The notes: generated by a model from the sequence alone, not told the origin. Positions 1-5,589 are shown, counted from the stretch's first letter. The stretch: 6,580 nt of DNA from Clostridia bacterium (GCA_017553065.1 JAFZND010000007.1:1-6580); one strand, 5' to 3'. A program made the numbers and translations.

Positions 1-1
1 T

Positions 2-97
2 AATTTAGATGCATTCTTAAATGGTGATTTGGAAGATTTGATAGAAAATTTGGCATTAGCAGACCAAAAAGAAAAATTAGAAAATCATAAAATCTAA
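2..97 (+). CDS. C-terminal end of an unidentified protein (5' end outside window)
   Basis: Reading frame 2 is open from the window edge to a TAA at 95-97, giving 31 residues; the other two forward frames are closed early. The tail is acidic and then lysine-rich, probably helical, ending in E-N-H-K-I. I do not recognise the protein from so short a piece. The gap to the trpS ATG is only 18 bases and holds the trpS ribosome binding site but no hairpin or promoter, so the two genes are probably co-transcribed. That this is a real gene rests on the open frame and on the tight junction with trpS. Confidence 0.6.
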   Translation, partial: NLDAFLNGDLEDLIENLALADQKEKLENHKI

Positions 98-99
98 AA

Positions 100-104
100 G
101 GGAG
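100..104 (+). promoter_or_regulatory. Shine-Dalgarno site that decides the trpS start
   Basis: GGGAG lies 11 bases before the ATG at 116 but only 2 bases before an in-frame TTG at 107. The spacing rules out the TTG and favours the ATG, which is on the long side of normal but acceptable. Confidence 0.7.
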
Positions 105-115
105 ATTTGATAGAT

Positions 116-1102
116 ATGGCAAAAGATGTTGTATATACAGCTTTTAAACCAACTGGCAAGCCAACTCTTGGCAACTATGTGGGTGCGGCAAAATCATTAA
201 AATCGTATATTGATAAATATGACACATACATTTGTGTGGCAGATTTGCATGCGCTTACTGTATGTCCAGACCCAAAAGCATTAAAAGAAAATACTTATGA
301 TATGTTTGCTTTGTATTTGGCATTAGGACTTGATTACAATAAATGTACACTATATGTTCAAAGCCAAGTGCCAGCACATACAAGTCTTAGTTGGATTCTC
401 AATAACTTTACCATGCATGGCGAAGCAAGCAGAATGACTCAATACAAAGACTACGTTGCAAAAGGCAAACAAGTGAATGTGGGATTATTTGATTATCCTG
501 TACTTATGGCTGCAGATATATTACTTTATGACACAAAGTATGTACCTGTTGGCATAGACCAAGTGCAACATGTGGAACTTGCACGAAACATAGCAGTAAG
601 ATTTAATAACAAAATGGGTGAAACATTTGTGTTGCCTGAAGCTGTTGTAAATAAAACCGGCTCTAAGATTATGGGACTGAATGACCCTACTAAGAAAATG
701 AGTAAATCAGAAGCGGGGGATACCGGTACAATTTTCTTGGAAGATGATGAAGATACAATAAGAAAGAAAATAAAACGTGCAGTTACAGATAGTGATGGTA
801 TTATTGCATTTGACACAACTAATAAGCCAGGGGTGAGCAACTTACTTACTATATATGCAACATTGGCAGGAAAATCAATTGATGAAACGCTTGCACATTT
901 TAAGGGTGCAAACTATGGTACATTAAAGCAAGAAGTTGCAGATGTTGTGGTTCAAACAATTAAGTCGTTCCAACAAAAGTATTTTGAACTAAGGTCAAAT
1001 ACAAAAGAGTTGGATAGAATTATGGCAATTGGTGCAAAGAAAGCAACTGAGGTTGCCAATAAAAAATTAAAACAAGTGTATGATGTTGTTGGACTTGTAT
1101 AA
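116..1102 (+). CDS. trpS: Tryptophanyl-tRNA synthetase
   Basis: Cytoplasmic class I aminoacyl-tRNA synthetase that activates tryptophan with ATP and charges tRNA-Trp. It has 328 residues from the ATG, the normal bacterial length. The Rossmann fold carries the HIGH-equivalent TLGN at 17-20, inside P-T-G-K-P-T-L-G-N-Y. V-A-D-L-H-A-L-T lies at 41-48. M-A-A-D-I-L at 131-136 includes D134, equivalent to the aspartate that recognises the indole nitrogen in the Bacillus enzyme. V-G-I-D-Q-V-Q-H follows at 145-152, and a canonical K-M-S-K-S at 194-198. The segment before TLGN reads T-A-F-K-P, where most bacterial enzymes have S-G-I-Q-P. I chose the ATG at 116 over the in-frame TTG at 107 on Shine-Dalgarno spacing. 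The gene probably shares a transcript with the one before it and ends at a strong terminator. Identification is secure. Confidence 0.96.
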   Translation: MAKDVVYTAFKPTGKPTLGNYVGAAKSLKSYIDKYDTYICVADLHALTVCPDPKALKENTYDMFALYLALGLDYNKCTLYVQSQVPAHTSLSWILNNFTMHGEASRMTQYKDYVAKGKQVNVGLFDYPVLMAADILLYDTKYVPVGIDQVQHVELARNIAVRFNNKMGETFVLPEAVVNKTGSKIMGLNDPTKKMSKSEAGDTGTIFLEDDEDTIRKKIKRAVTDSDGIIAFDTTNKPGVSNLLTIYATLAGKSIDETLAHFKGANYGTLKQEVADVVVQTIKSFQQKYFELRSNTKELDRIMAIGAKKATEVANKKLKQVYDVVGLV

Positions 1103-1107
1103 ATAAA

Positions 1108-1138
1108 AAAAAAGAGTGAGCTCTGCTCACTCTTTTTT
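1108..1138. terminator. Bidirectional rho-independent terminator between convergent genes
   Basis: A perfect inverted repeat of about 14 bp (1108-1121 with 1125-1138) surrounds a 3-base loop, TCT; its core is GAGTGAGC/GCTCACTC. It has a T run on the plus strand and an A run on the other flank, so it can stop trpS transcripts and also those of the minus-strand gene whose stop codon is at 1140-1142. Confidence 0.93.
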
Positions 1139-1139
1139 G

Positions 1140-1328
1140 TTACATTATGACTCGGCTACAACTATTGCACGAATTACATGATGAGCCATTATTGTAGTAA
1201 TTACCATCCATAGATAAAATTAGCAGTAGTAGCAGTAAAAAATTTGTGTTGTTATTTAAATCATTATCTGTTGAACCAGAAAATATCGAAAGTAAGAGTA
1301 CGAGCAATACATCGTTTTGAAAAGACAT
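1140..1328 (-). CDS. Small Leu-run, Cys-tailed protein, 62 residues, function unknown
   Basis: I do not recognise a named family. The product has two hydrophobic runs, residues 7-16 and 30-38 (the latter almost all leucine), separated by an Asn/Asp-rich linker, and a tail with C-N-S-C-N-S-C at 51-57. The two halves look like an internal repeat: each starts at Asn, runs through leucines to Ser-Ile/Met, and then has a Gly (N5 to G18 and N29 to G42). The hydrophobic runs are 9-10 residues, too short for ordinary membrane spans. The start is set by a perfect GGAGGT four bases before the ATG at 1328; a longer 85-residue frame from 1397 has no such support and would run into the arsR promoter. The gene is convergent with trpS, divergent from arsR, and ends at the shared terminator. 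The ribosome binding site makes it a credible gene. Its role is open: envelope-associated, metal or thiol binding, or a spore-type small protein are guesses. Confidence 0.7.
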   Translation of the reverse strand: MSFQNDVLLVLLLSIFSGSTDNDLNNNTNFLLLLLLILSMDGNYYNNGSSCNSCNSCSRVIM

Positions 1329-1332
1329 TTTT

Positions 1333-1338
1333 ACCTCC
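1333..1338 (-). promoter_or_regulatory. Perfect Shine-Dalgarno of the minus-strand small gene
   Basis: Read on the minus strand, the sequence is GGAGGT followed by AAAA and ATG. It is the strongest ribosome binding site in the window and is the main evidence that the 62-residue frame is translated and where it starts. Confidence 0.85.
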
Positions 1339-1343
1339 ATAAT

Positions 1344-1390
1344 ACAAAAATTTTTGTTATTATCTAATATGCGACAAATTATTATTTTGT
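1344..1390. promoter_or_regulatory. Two ACAAA...TTTGT inverted repeats in the divergent intergenic region
   Basis: ACAAAAATTTTTGT at 1344-1357 is a perfect 14-bp palindrome just upstream of the small gene's Shine-Dalgarno. ACAAA-7-TTTGT at 1374-1390 lies on the arsR side and overlaps a possible arsR -35. Both use the same half-site, and ArsR-family proteins commonly repress their own divergent promoters, so these are candidate operators. AT-rich DNA produces such repeats easily. A minus-strand CATATTAGA (1371 down to 1363) resembles a sporulation-sigma -10 element but is too weak to call. Confidence 0.35.
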
Positions 1391-1413
1391 GAAACATGGT
1401 GTAAGTATATAAA
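1387..1413 (+). promoter_or_regulatory. Possible arsR promoter
   Basis: TTGTGA at 1387-1392 and TATAAA at 1408-1413 are separated by 15 bp, shorter than ideal. The -10 match is good and the -35 moderate. Transcription would begin near 1420, just before the AAAGGAG ribosome binding site at 1424-1430. Confidence 0.4.
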
Positions 1414-1424
1414 ATTGATTTATA
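1408..1424. repeat. Inverted repeat TATAAA-5-TTTATA over the arsR -10 and start region
   Basis: Perfect 6-bp arms with an ATTGA spacer, their centres 11 bp apart (about one helical turn), a geometry that suits a dimeric winged-helix repressor. It is a candidate autoregulatory operator, with the caveat that every arm base is A or T. Confidence 0.3.
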
Positions 1425-1436
1425 AAGGAGAGAAAA

Positions 1437-1787
1437 ATGGATAGCACAATGTTAATTTCAAAGGATAAGCAACAAAATATTATAGATTATATGCCAAATG
1501 ACACAACGCTAAAACAATTAGCTAATTTTTTTAGCGCTTTTTCTGACCCAACAAGAGTAAAAATACTAACTGCATTATGTATCTCGAATATGTGTGTGGG
1601 AGACATAAGTAGAACTCTTGGTTTAAACCAAACTACTGTGAGCCATCAATTAAAATTTTTAAAAACAAATGGTGCAGTTGAAAGTTTTAGACAAGGTAAA
1701 ATTGTATTTTATTCTATTGCTAGCGATAGTATAAACAATGTTATGCTTGGCGGTGTTGATTGCTTACTAAAAGAGTCAAATGCTTAG
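1437..1787 (+). CDS. ArsR/SmtB-family winged-helix transcriptional repressor
   Basis: A 116-residue DNA-binding regulator of normal family length. S-D-P-T-R-V-K-I-L at 36-44 is the family signature. The recognition helix region at 62-75 contains Q-T-T-V-S-H-Q-L-K-F-L, and the wing R-Q-G-K-I-V-F-Y is at 85-92. In sensors of this family the alpha-3 motif is ELCVCDL; here it reads N-M-C-V-G-D-I (51-57), keeping the first Cys (C53) but with Gly for the second. The alpha-5 zinc site is also incomplete: D97 and E113 are present, but the usual histidines are not obvious. C48 and C109 are the only other cysteines, so the signal may be a thiol-reactive species or a different metal geometry. The start is supported by AAAGGAG six bases upstream. 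No efflux pump or arsenate gene adjoins it; the neighbours are a divergent small gene and a GNAT gene. No hairpin separates it from the next gene, so read-through is likely. Confidence 0.92.
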   Translation: MDSTMLISKDKQQNIIDYMPNDTTLKQLANFFSAFSDPTRVKILTALCISNMCVGDISRTLGLNQTTVSHQLKFLKTNGAVESFRQGKIVFYSIASDSINNVMLGGVDCLLKESNA

Positions 1788-1792
1788 GGGTA

Positions 1793-1821
1793 TTGAAATA
1801 AATCATAATTTGGTGTATAAT
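1793..1821 (+). promoter_or_regulatory. Strong sigma-A-type promoter of the first GNAT gene
   Basis: TTGAAA at 1793-1798 and a perfect TATAAT at 1816-1821 are separated by exactly 17 bp. Transcription should start near G1828. This leaves a leader of about 14 bases before the ATG at 1842. Confidence 0.75.
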
Positions 1822-1828
1822 AATTATG
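1804..1828. promoter_or_regulatory. Inverted repeat CATAATT-11-AATTATG enclosing the -10 box
   Basis: Perfect 7-bp arms at 1804-1810 and 1822-1828 flank the TATAAT, so a protein bound here would block the promoter. The arms include a C/G pair. Because the second arm ends at the predicted transcription start, the repeat cannot act as an RNA hairpin, which favours an operator role. The binding protein could be the ArsR product encoded just upstream, by inference only. Confidence 0.4.
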
Positions 1829-1841
1829 GTTTTAAAATACT

Positions 1842-2702
1842 ATGGAACGAATACTTACAAAACACAAATTAATAGAAACTATTAAAAAACCCGCATCTGA
1901 TACTCGTCATGTGTGGACTTTTATGAAATTGTTAATTCAAGAATGTGAAAGTGTAAATAACTCAGATATTGTGGTTGATTATAATAAAAGTGCAAAAAAT
2001 AATAATAGTCAATCATTTGAAAGTTTGCCATCTTTGGCACTTACTGATTCTGGCAAACTTATTGGTATTGTGCCAAGATTGATGTATAGATTACATGACT
2101 TGCAAGATAGAACAAGTTGTGAAATGCCATTTGACAAACAAACTGCATCTAATGTTACAATATCAAGATTTATCACAAGATTAAGATTGGATAGTGGTGA
2201 AAATTATTATGCATGCCGATATATTGCATTTGAAGCGTACGGATTGAGAGGCAAAAATGATTTGGAATATCTTGGTCAATACTGCATAACAGATAATAGC
2301 CCATCTGTTCATGGTGGCATTTATGTTGATAATGTAGGCACAAAACCTGAATATAGACATTGTGGTATTGCAACTACATTGCAAAAACATGCTTTTGAAT
2401 ACATCCAAAAGAACAAATTGATTGTAAATAATTTAAATCAAATAAATGTTGAGTTGGATTGCGTATCAAGTATATTTGCGCATTACTTATATTTAAATGG
2501 TGGATTTAAGGAAAATAAAGGATTAAAAAAATTATATGACATGAATTATATTCATGGTAGCAATAGGATTCCAACACCACTAATTAAAAATCTATCAAAA
2601 GATGATGATTATTCCAATAAATTGGGATGCCCATTAAATGCAATTAAACCACGATTACACAACAAAATTCGCATTATGGATAATGAAGATAAAAGTATGT
2701 AA
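1842..2702 (+). CDS. GNAT-fold N-acetyltransferase with an N-terminal extension
   Basis: A probable acetyl-CoA-dependent acetyltransferase of 286 residues; the substrate is unknown. The GNAT core spans about 125-225. Motif A is Y161-V-D-N-V, then P-E-Y-R-H-C-G-I-A with the acetyl-CoA loop R172-x-x-G175-x-A177. The C-terminal motif is A-H-Y-L-Y-L-N-G-G-F at 213-222, placing Y217 where the usual general-acid tyrosine lies. Residues 1-125 are an extension, and a 60-residue tail follows the core, longer than a single-domain GNAT (about 150-180). No signal peptide or membrane segment is visible. The ATG at 1842 is the first in-frame start after a TAA at 1833-1835. It has no Shine-Dalgarno and a predicted leader of only about 14 bases. 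It sits 54 bp after arsR with its own strong promoter and is followed by a terminator. It resembles the product of the next gene. Confidence 0.75.
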   Translation: MERILTKHKLIETIKKPASDTRHVWTFMKLLIQECESVNNSDIVVDYNKSAKNNNSQSFESLPSLALTDSGKLIGIVPRLMYRLHDLQDRTSCEMPFDKQTASNVTISRFITRLRLDSGENYYACRYIAFEAYGLRGKNDLEYLGQYCITDNSPSVHGGIYVDNVGTKPEYRHCGIATTLQKHAFEYIQKNKLIVNNLNQINVELDCVSSIFAHYLYLNGGFKENKGLKKLYDMNYIHGSNRIPTPLIKNLSKDDDYSNKLGCPLNAIKPRLHNKIRIMDNEDKSM

Positions 2703-2703
2703 T

Positions 2704-2731
2704 AAATACCCCTTGAAATAAGGGGTATTTT
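2704..2731 (+). terminator. Rho-independent terminator after the first GNAT gene
   Basis: AAATACCCCTT pairs perfectly with AAGGGGTATTT (11 bp) around a GAAAT loop and is followed by a T-rich stretch, TTTTATATTAT. It starts one base after the stop codon. Confidence 0.88.
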
Positions 2732-2762
2732 ATATTATAATAATATTGTATTTAGTTGAAGG

Positions 2763-2799
2763 ACAAATTTGTTGATTTATTACACAAATTTTTTAAAAT
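2763..2799 (+). promoter_or_regulatory. Probable promoter of the second GNAT-like gene, with an ACAAATTTGT palindrome
   Basis: TTGATT (2772-2777) and TAAAAT (2794-2799) are separated by 16 bp, with a start expected near 2806, ahead of the AAAGGAG ribosome binding site at 2812-2818. An alternative -10, TACAAT at 2803-2808, would start transcription inside the ribosome binding site and is less likely. The perfect 10-bp palindrome at 2763-2772 has the same ACAAA/TTTGT half-sites as the two dyads upstream of arsR. Confidence 0.4.
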
Positions 2800-2823
2800 A
2801 GTTACAATAAAAAAGGAGTAAGT

Positions 2824-3687
2824 ATGAATAGAAACATGAAAACACCACTAGTTGGACTTGATGGGTATGGTGATAGTACATTTGCATTTTTCTTGGAAGA
2901 AAAGTTACAACAAAAATGTAAAGAATATGAAGAATTGCTTGTGAATAAAGAAACAAATACTAAACCTGAATATTTGTTTTTGAAAACAAAAAATGGTGAG
3001 AGTTTTGGTATTGTTGTACACAAAGAGCAAAGATTTAATAAAAAAAGTTTATTTCACAAAAAGGGATATAAATCTCACAGAGTGAGTTATAACCTAGATG
3101 AGTTAGATGATGGATTTGTTCAATGGGAATTGCGTACAACGACTGCAAAAATGAATCCAAGAAATTTTACCAAAATTGAAGCATATTCTCTAAAAGAGGA
3201 TTGTTGCCTTGTGCCTGTTGCAGAGTTTTCATATTTTGTAAGCGAAGATAGACACGGCAGGGAAGCATATATTGATGGTGTACATGTAAATGAAGAATAT
3301 CGCGGTTTAGATATTTCTCGTGCATTGCAAGATTATGCACATTTGCGTTTTGAAAAAGAGGGTGTGGATGTAATCACTGCCGACTTGATGAAAATTGATA
3401 TTGATTATGCGTCAGAAACAACTGATCCATATCGTGATCCATACACACCATACTTTAATATGCTTGTGGGTAGTCCAAAAGAGCGCGTATTTAGGGGAGA
3501 GATAATTAGAGCCAAAGAAACTGATAGCTATGGATATGAAGTGGAAAGCAAAAAACAAATGCATGACCACTGGATTGGTGTGACACCTGTGCGAGCAGAA
3601 ATGAAGAATATCAAACTTAATCCTGATGTAATTATTTCAAAAGAAGAATTTTTCAAAGATCAAAGTGAAGATATTTCAACAATGTAA
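2824..3687 (+). CDS. Diverged GNAT-like protein, probable paralogue of the preceding gene
   Basis: The 287-residue product has a charged N-terminal part and a GNAT-like core at about 115-217. Aligned without gaps, residues 119-172 match 131-184 of the preceding protein at 15 of 54 positions in my count, including E-A-Y-x-L, Y-x-D-x-V, E-Y-R and L-Q. G-x-x-x-G-I-V at 58-64 also matches 71-77 there. The acetyl-CoA loop is altered: R160-G-L-D163-I-S has Asp where GNATs have Gly. At the C-terminal motif, F-N-M-L-V-G-S (211-217), Asn replaces the general-acid Tyr. It may therefore bind a ligand without catalysis, or act as a partner of its neighbour. No signal peptide or membrane helix is seen. 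The start is well supported by AAAAAAGGAG five bases before the ATG. It has its own terminator. The fold assignment is moderately secure; the function is unknown. Confidence 0.6.
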   Translation: MNRNMKTPLVGLDGYGDSTFAFFLEEKLQQKCKEYEELLVNKETNTKPEYLFLKTKNGESFGIVVHKEQRFNKKSLFHKKGYKSHRVSYNLDELDDGFVQWELRTTTAKMNPRNFTKIEAYSLKEDCCLVPVAEFSYFVSEDRHGREAYIDGVHVNEEYRGLDISRALQDYAHLRFEKEGVDVITADLMKIDIDYASETTDPYRDPYTPYFNMLVGSPKERVFRGEIIRAKETDSYGYEVESKKQMHDHWIGVTPVRAEMKNIKLNPDVIISKEEFFKDQSEDISTM

Positions 3688-3694
3688 TCATTTT

Positions 3695-3722
3695 AAAGAA
3701 TAGCATTTTGCTATTCTTTTTT
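3695..3722 (+). terminator. Rho-independent terminator before uvrC
   Basis: AAAGAATAGCA pairs with TGCTATTCTTT (11 bp) around a TTT loop and is followed by more T residues. It begins seven bases after the stop codon at 3685-3687 and insulates uvrC from upstream transcription. Confidence 0.9.
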
Positions 3723-3725
3723 ACT

Positions 3726-3753
3726 TTTAAATAATTGCTATTTGTTTTATAAT
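3726..3753 (+). promoter_or_regulatory. uvrC promoter giving a predicted leaderless mRNA
   Basis: A perfect TATAAT lies at 3748-3753, with a weak TTTAAA -35 (3726-3731, 16-bp spacer). The usual start point, seven bases past the -10, falls exactly on the A of the uvrC ATG at 3760. There is no Shine-Dalgarno between them. Confidence 0.6.
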
Positions 3754-3759
3754 AATAAT

Positions 3760-5574
3760 ATGGATAAAGAGATATTGAGTAGGATAAAATCCAAACTTTC
3801 AACGCTTACCACAAAACCTGGTGTATATAAAATGCTAGATGAGAGTGGTAATATAATATACATTGGCAAAGCTAAAAATCTAAAAAATAGAGTTAGCTCA
3901 TATTTTGTTGCAACCAAAAAACCAGAAAAAGTGCAACAAATGGTGCAACATGTGTATGACTTTGATTACATTGTTGTAAGTAACGAACAAGAAGCATTAA
4001 ATTTGGAAAGTAATCTTATTCATGCAAATCAACCTTTTTATAATATATTGTTAAAAGATGGCAAGGCATTTCCTTATATAAAAATTTCACGCAAAGATAA
4101 ATTTCCAAGAGTGGAACTAACAAGGCGTGTAAAAAATGATAATGCTGACTATTACGGACCATTTTTTGGTGCTGCAAACGGCACACAAATTTTAAAGATT
4201 ATCAGTAACACTTTTAAACTAAAAGATTGTAATTATTCTCGCACACAAAAGCGAGCATGCCTAAGATACCAAATGGGGTATTGCCTAGCACCATGTATAG
4301 GTGCTTGCAGTGAGAGTGACTACAAAACTGAAGTGCAAAAAGTTGTAAAATTTTTGAAAGGTGATGTGAAAGAAGCTCGCGATATTTTATTGAGAAAAAT
4401 GACTGCCAGTTCTGAAAGTGAAAATTACGAAAAAGCCATGGAATATCGTGATAATTTAAAAGTACTAGATAACTTAGAAAAAACATTTGTTACAGAACTT
4501 GGCACACTAGATAATATTGATATTTTTGCATTTGCAACTGATGAAAATAAGAGTGTGATTACACTTGGAACAATTCGTGGTGGTAAGATGCTTGGCGTAA
4601 ATAACTACAATGTAATAGATGCATCGCTTGATATGGAAGAAACATTAAGGCACTTTATTACACAATACTATTTATCTACGCCTGTAATACCAGATGTGAT
4701 TGTTACTAGTTTTGAAGATGATGATTTGAGAATGTGGCTAAGCGAATTAAAGGGCAAAAAAGTGGAATTTGTAAAGCCAGTTCGTGGTGTGAAGAAAAAG
4801 TTGTATAATTTGTGTGAAAATAATGCAAAAGAAGATTTAGTAAAAAATCTTACTAAGCAAGATTTGTACGAGCGAAAAACACTTGGTGCAATGGAAGAAT
4901 TGAAAAAAATATTGCACCTTAGCAAATTGCCAAACAGAATTGAAGGATATGATATTTCAAATATTCAAGGCACAAACACTGTATCTTCAATGGTTGTATT
5001 TACTGGTGGTATTCCAAACAAAGCACATTATCGTAAATTCAAAATTCCACGCAATACACCAAATGATTTTCTTTCTATGAAAGAAACAATCACGCGTAGA
5101 TTTAATGAATACAAGTTGGGCAAAGATGTGTCATTTGCCACAATGCCAGATTTAGTACTAATTGATGGCGGGAAAATACAATTGCAATATGCATGTGAAG
5201 CTTTGCAGGATTTGGGAATAAAAGTAGATATTATTTCACTAGCAGAAAGATTTGAAGAAGTTTACAAGCCCGGGCAAGACGAGCCATATGTTTTACCACG
5301 CAGTAACTATGCTTTAAAACTATTGCAAAATGTGCGTGATGAAAGCCATAGATTTGCTATCACATTCCATAGGTCACTAAGATTTAAACGCACACTTACT
5401 AGTGAATTGGATAAAATAGATGGAATTGGTAAAACTACTGCAATTAAATTGCAAACATATTTTAAGAGTATTGAGAAAATTAAAAAGGCAAACATTAGCG
5501 AGCTGATGCGTGTGGATAGGGTAACGCATGCACAAGCAAAGGCAATATATGATTACTTTCATAATAATAAATAA
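3760..5574 (+). CDS. uvrC: UvrABC excinuclease subunit C
   Basis: Nucleotide excision repair endonuclease that cuts both sides of a lesion in the UvrB-DNA complex. It has 604 residues, full length for the family. The N-terminal GIY-YIG nuclease (3' incision) shows G-V-Y at 21-23, Y-I-G at 34-36, R44 and E83. The Fe-S-type cysteines are C157, C167, C175 and C179, with a further C183. A UVR segment for UvrB contact lies at about 208-240. The RNase H-like nuclease (5' incision) has candidate catalytic residues D398 (Y-D-I-S), D436 (N-D-F-L-S-M), D469 (L-I-D-G-G-K) and H530. The tail at 550-600 holds paired helix-hairpin-helix motifs, including I-D-G-I-G-K. An in-frame TTG at 3742 lies upstream of the -10 box, so it cannot be on the predicted transcript; the ATG at 3760 is preferred. 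The gene appears monocistronic, between two terminators. Identification is secure. Confidence 0.97.
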   Translation: MDKEILSRIKSKLSTLTTKPGVYKMLDESGNIIYIGKAKNLKNRVSSYFVATKKPEKVQQMVQHVYDFDYIVVSNEQEALNLESNLIHANQPFYNILLKDGKAFPYIKISRKDKFPRVELTRRVKNDNADYYGPFFGAANGTQILKIISNTFKLKDCNYSRTQKRACLRYQMGYCLAPCIGACSESDYKTEVQKVVKFLKGDVKEARDILLRKMTASSESENYEKAMEYRDNLKVLDNLEKTFVTELGTLDNIDIFAFATDENKSVITLGTIRGGKMLGVNNYNVIDASLDMEETLRHFITQYYLSTPVIPDVIVTSFEDDDLRMWLSELKGKKVEFVKPVRGVKKKLYNLCENNAKEDLVKNLTKQDLYERKTLGAMEELKKILHLSKLPNRIEGYDISNIQGTNTVSSMVVFTGGIPNKAHYRKFKIPRNTPNDFLSMKETITRRFNEYKLGKDVSFATMPDLVLIDGGKIQLQYACEALQDLGIKVDIISLAERFEEVYKPGQDEPYVLPRSNYALKLLQNVRDESHRFAITFHRSLRFKRTLTSELDKIDGIGKTTAIKLQTYFKSIEKIKKANISELMRVDRVTHAQAKAIYDYFHNNK

Positions 5575-5589
5575 TTCACAATAGAAAGG

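Noticed and set aside
107..115. TTG at 107 as the start of trpS, adding three residues.
   Set aside because: The Shine-Dalgarno GGGAG ends at 104, only two bases before the TTG; the ATG at 116 has workable spacing.
526..840. Long minus-strand frame antisense to trpS, and similar frames antisense to uvrC and murB.
   Set aside because: They lie entirely within secure genes, lack ribosome binding sites, and read as mirror composition of the sense codons.
1329..1397. Longer 85-residue version of the minus-strand small protein starting at 1397.
   Set aside because: No Shine-Dalgarno precedes that ATG, it overlaps the arsR promoter region, and a perfect GGAGGT serves the ATG at 1328.
1826..1882. 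ATG at 1826 opening a 19-codon frame before and over the start of the first GNAT gene.
   Set aside because: It begins two bases before the predicted transcription start, has no ribosome binding site, and is out of frame with the GNAT gene.
1437..2702. ArsR plus GNAT as a toxin-antitoxin pair of the TacT type.
   Set aside because: GNAT toxins are much shorter (about 160-180 residues) and are paired with ribbon-helix-helix antitoxins in overlapping operons. Here the GNAT protein has 286 residues, a 54-bp gap and its own promoter.
3742..3759. TTG at 3742 as the start of uvrC.
   Set aside because: It lies upstream of the TATAAT box, has no ribosome binding site, and adds F-Y-N-N-N, which is not part of the conserved UvrC N-terminus.
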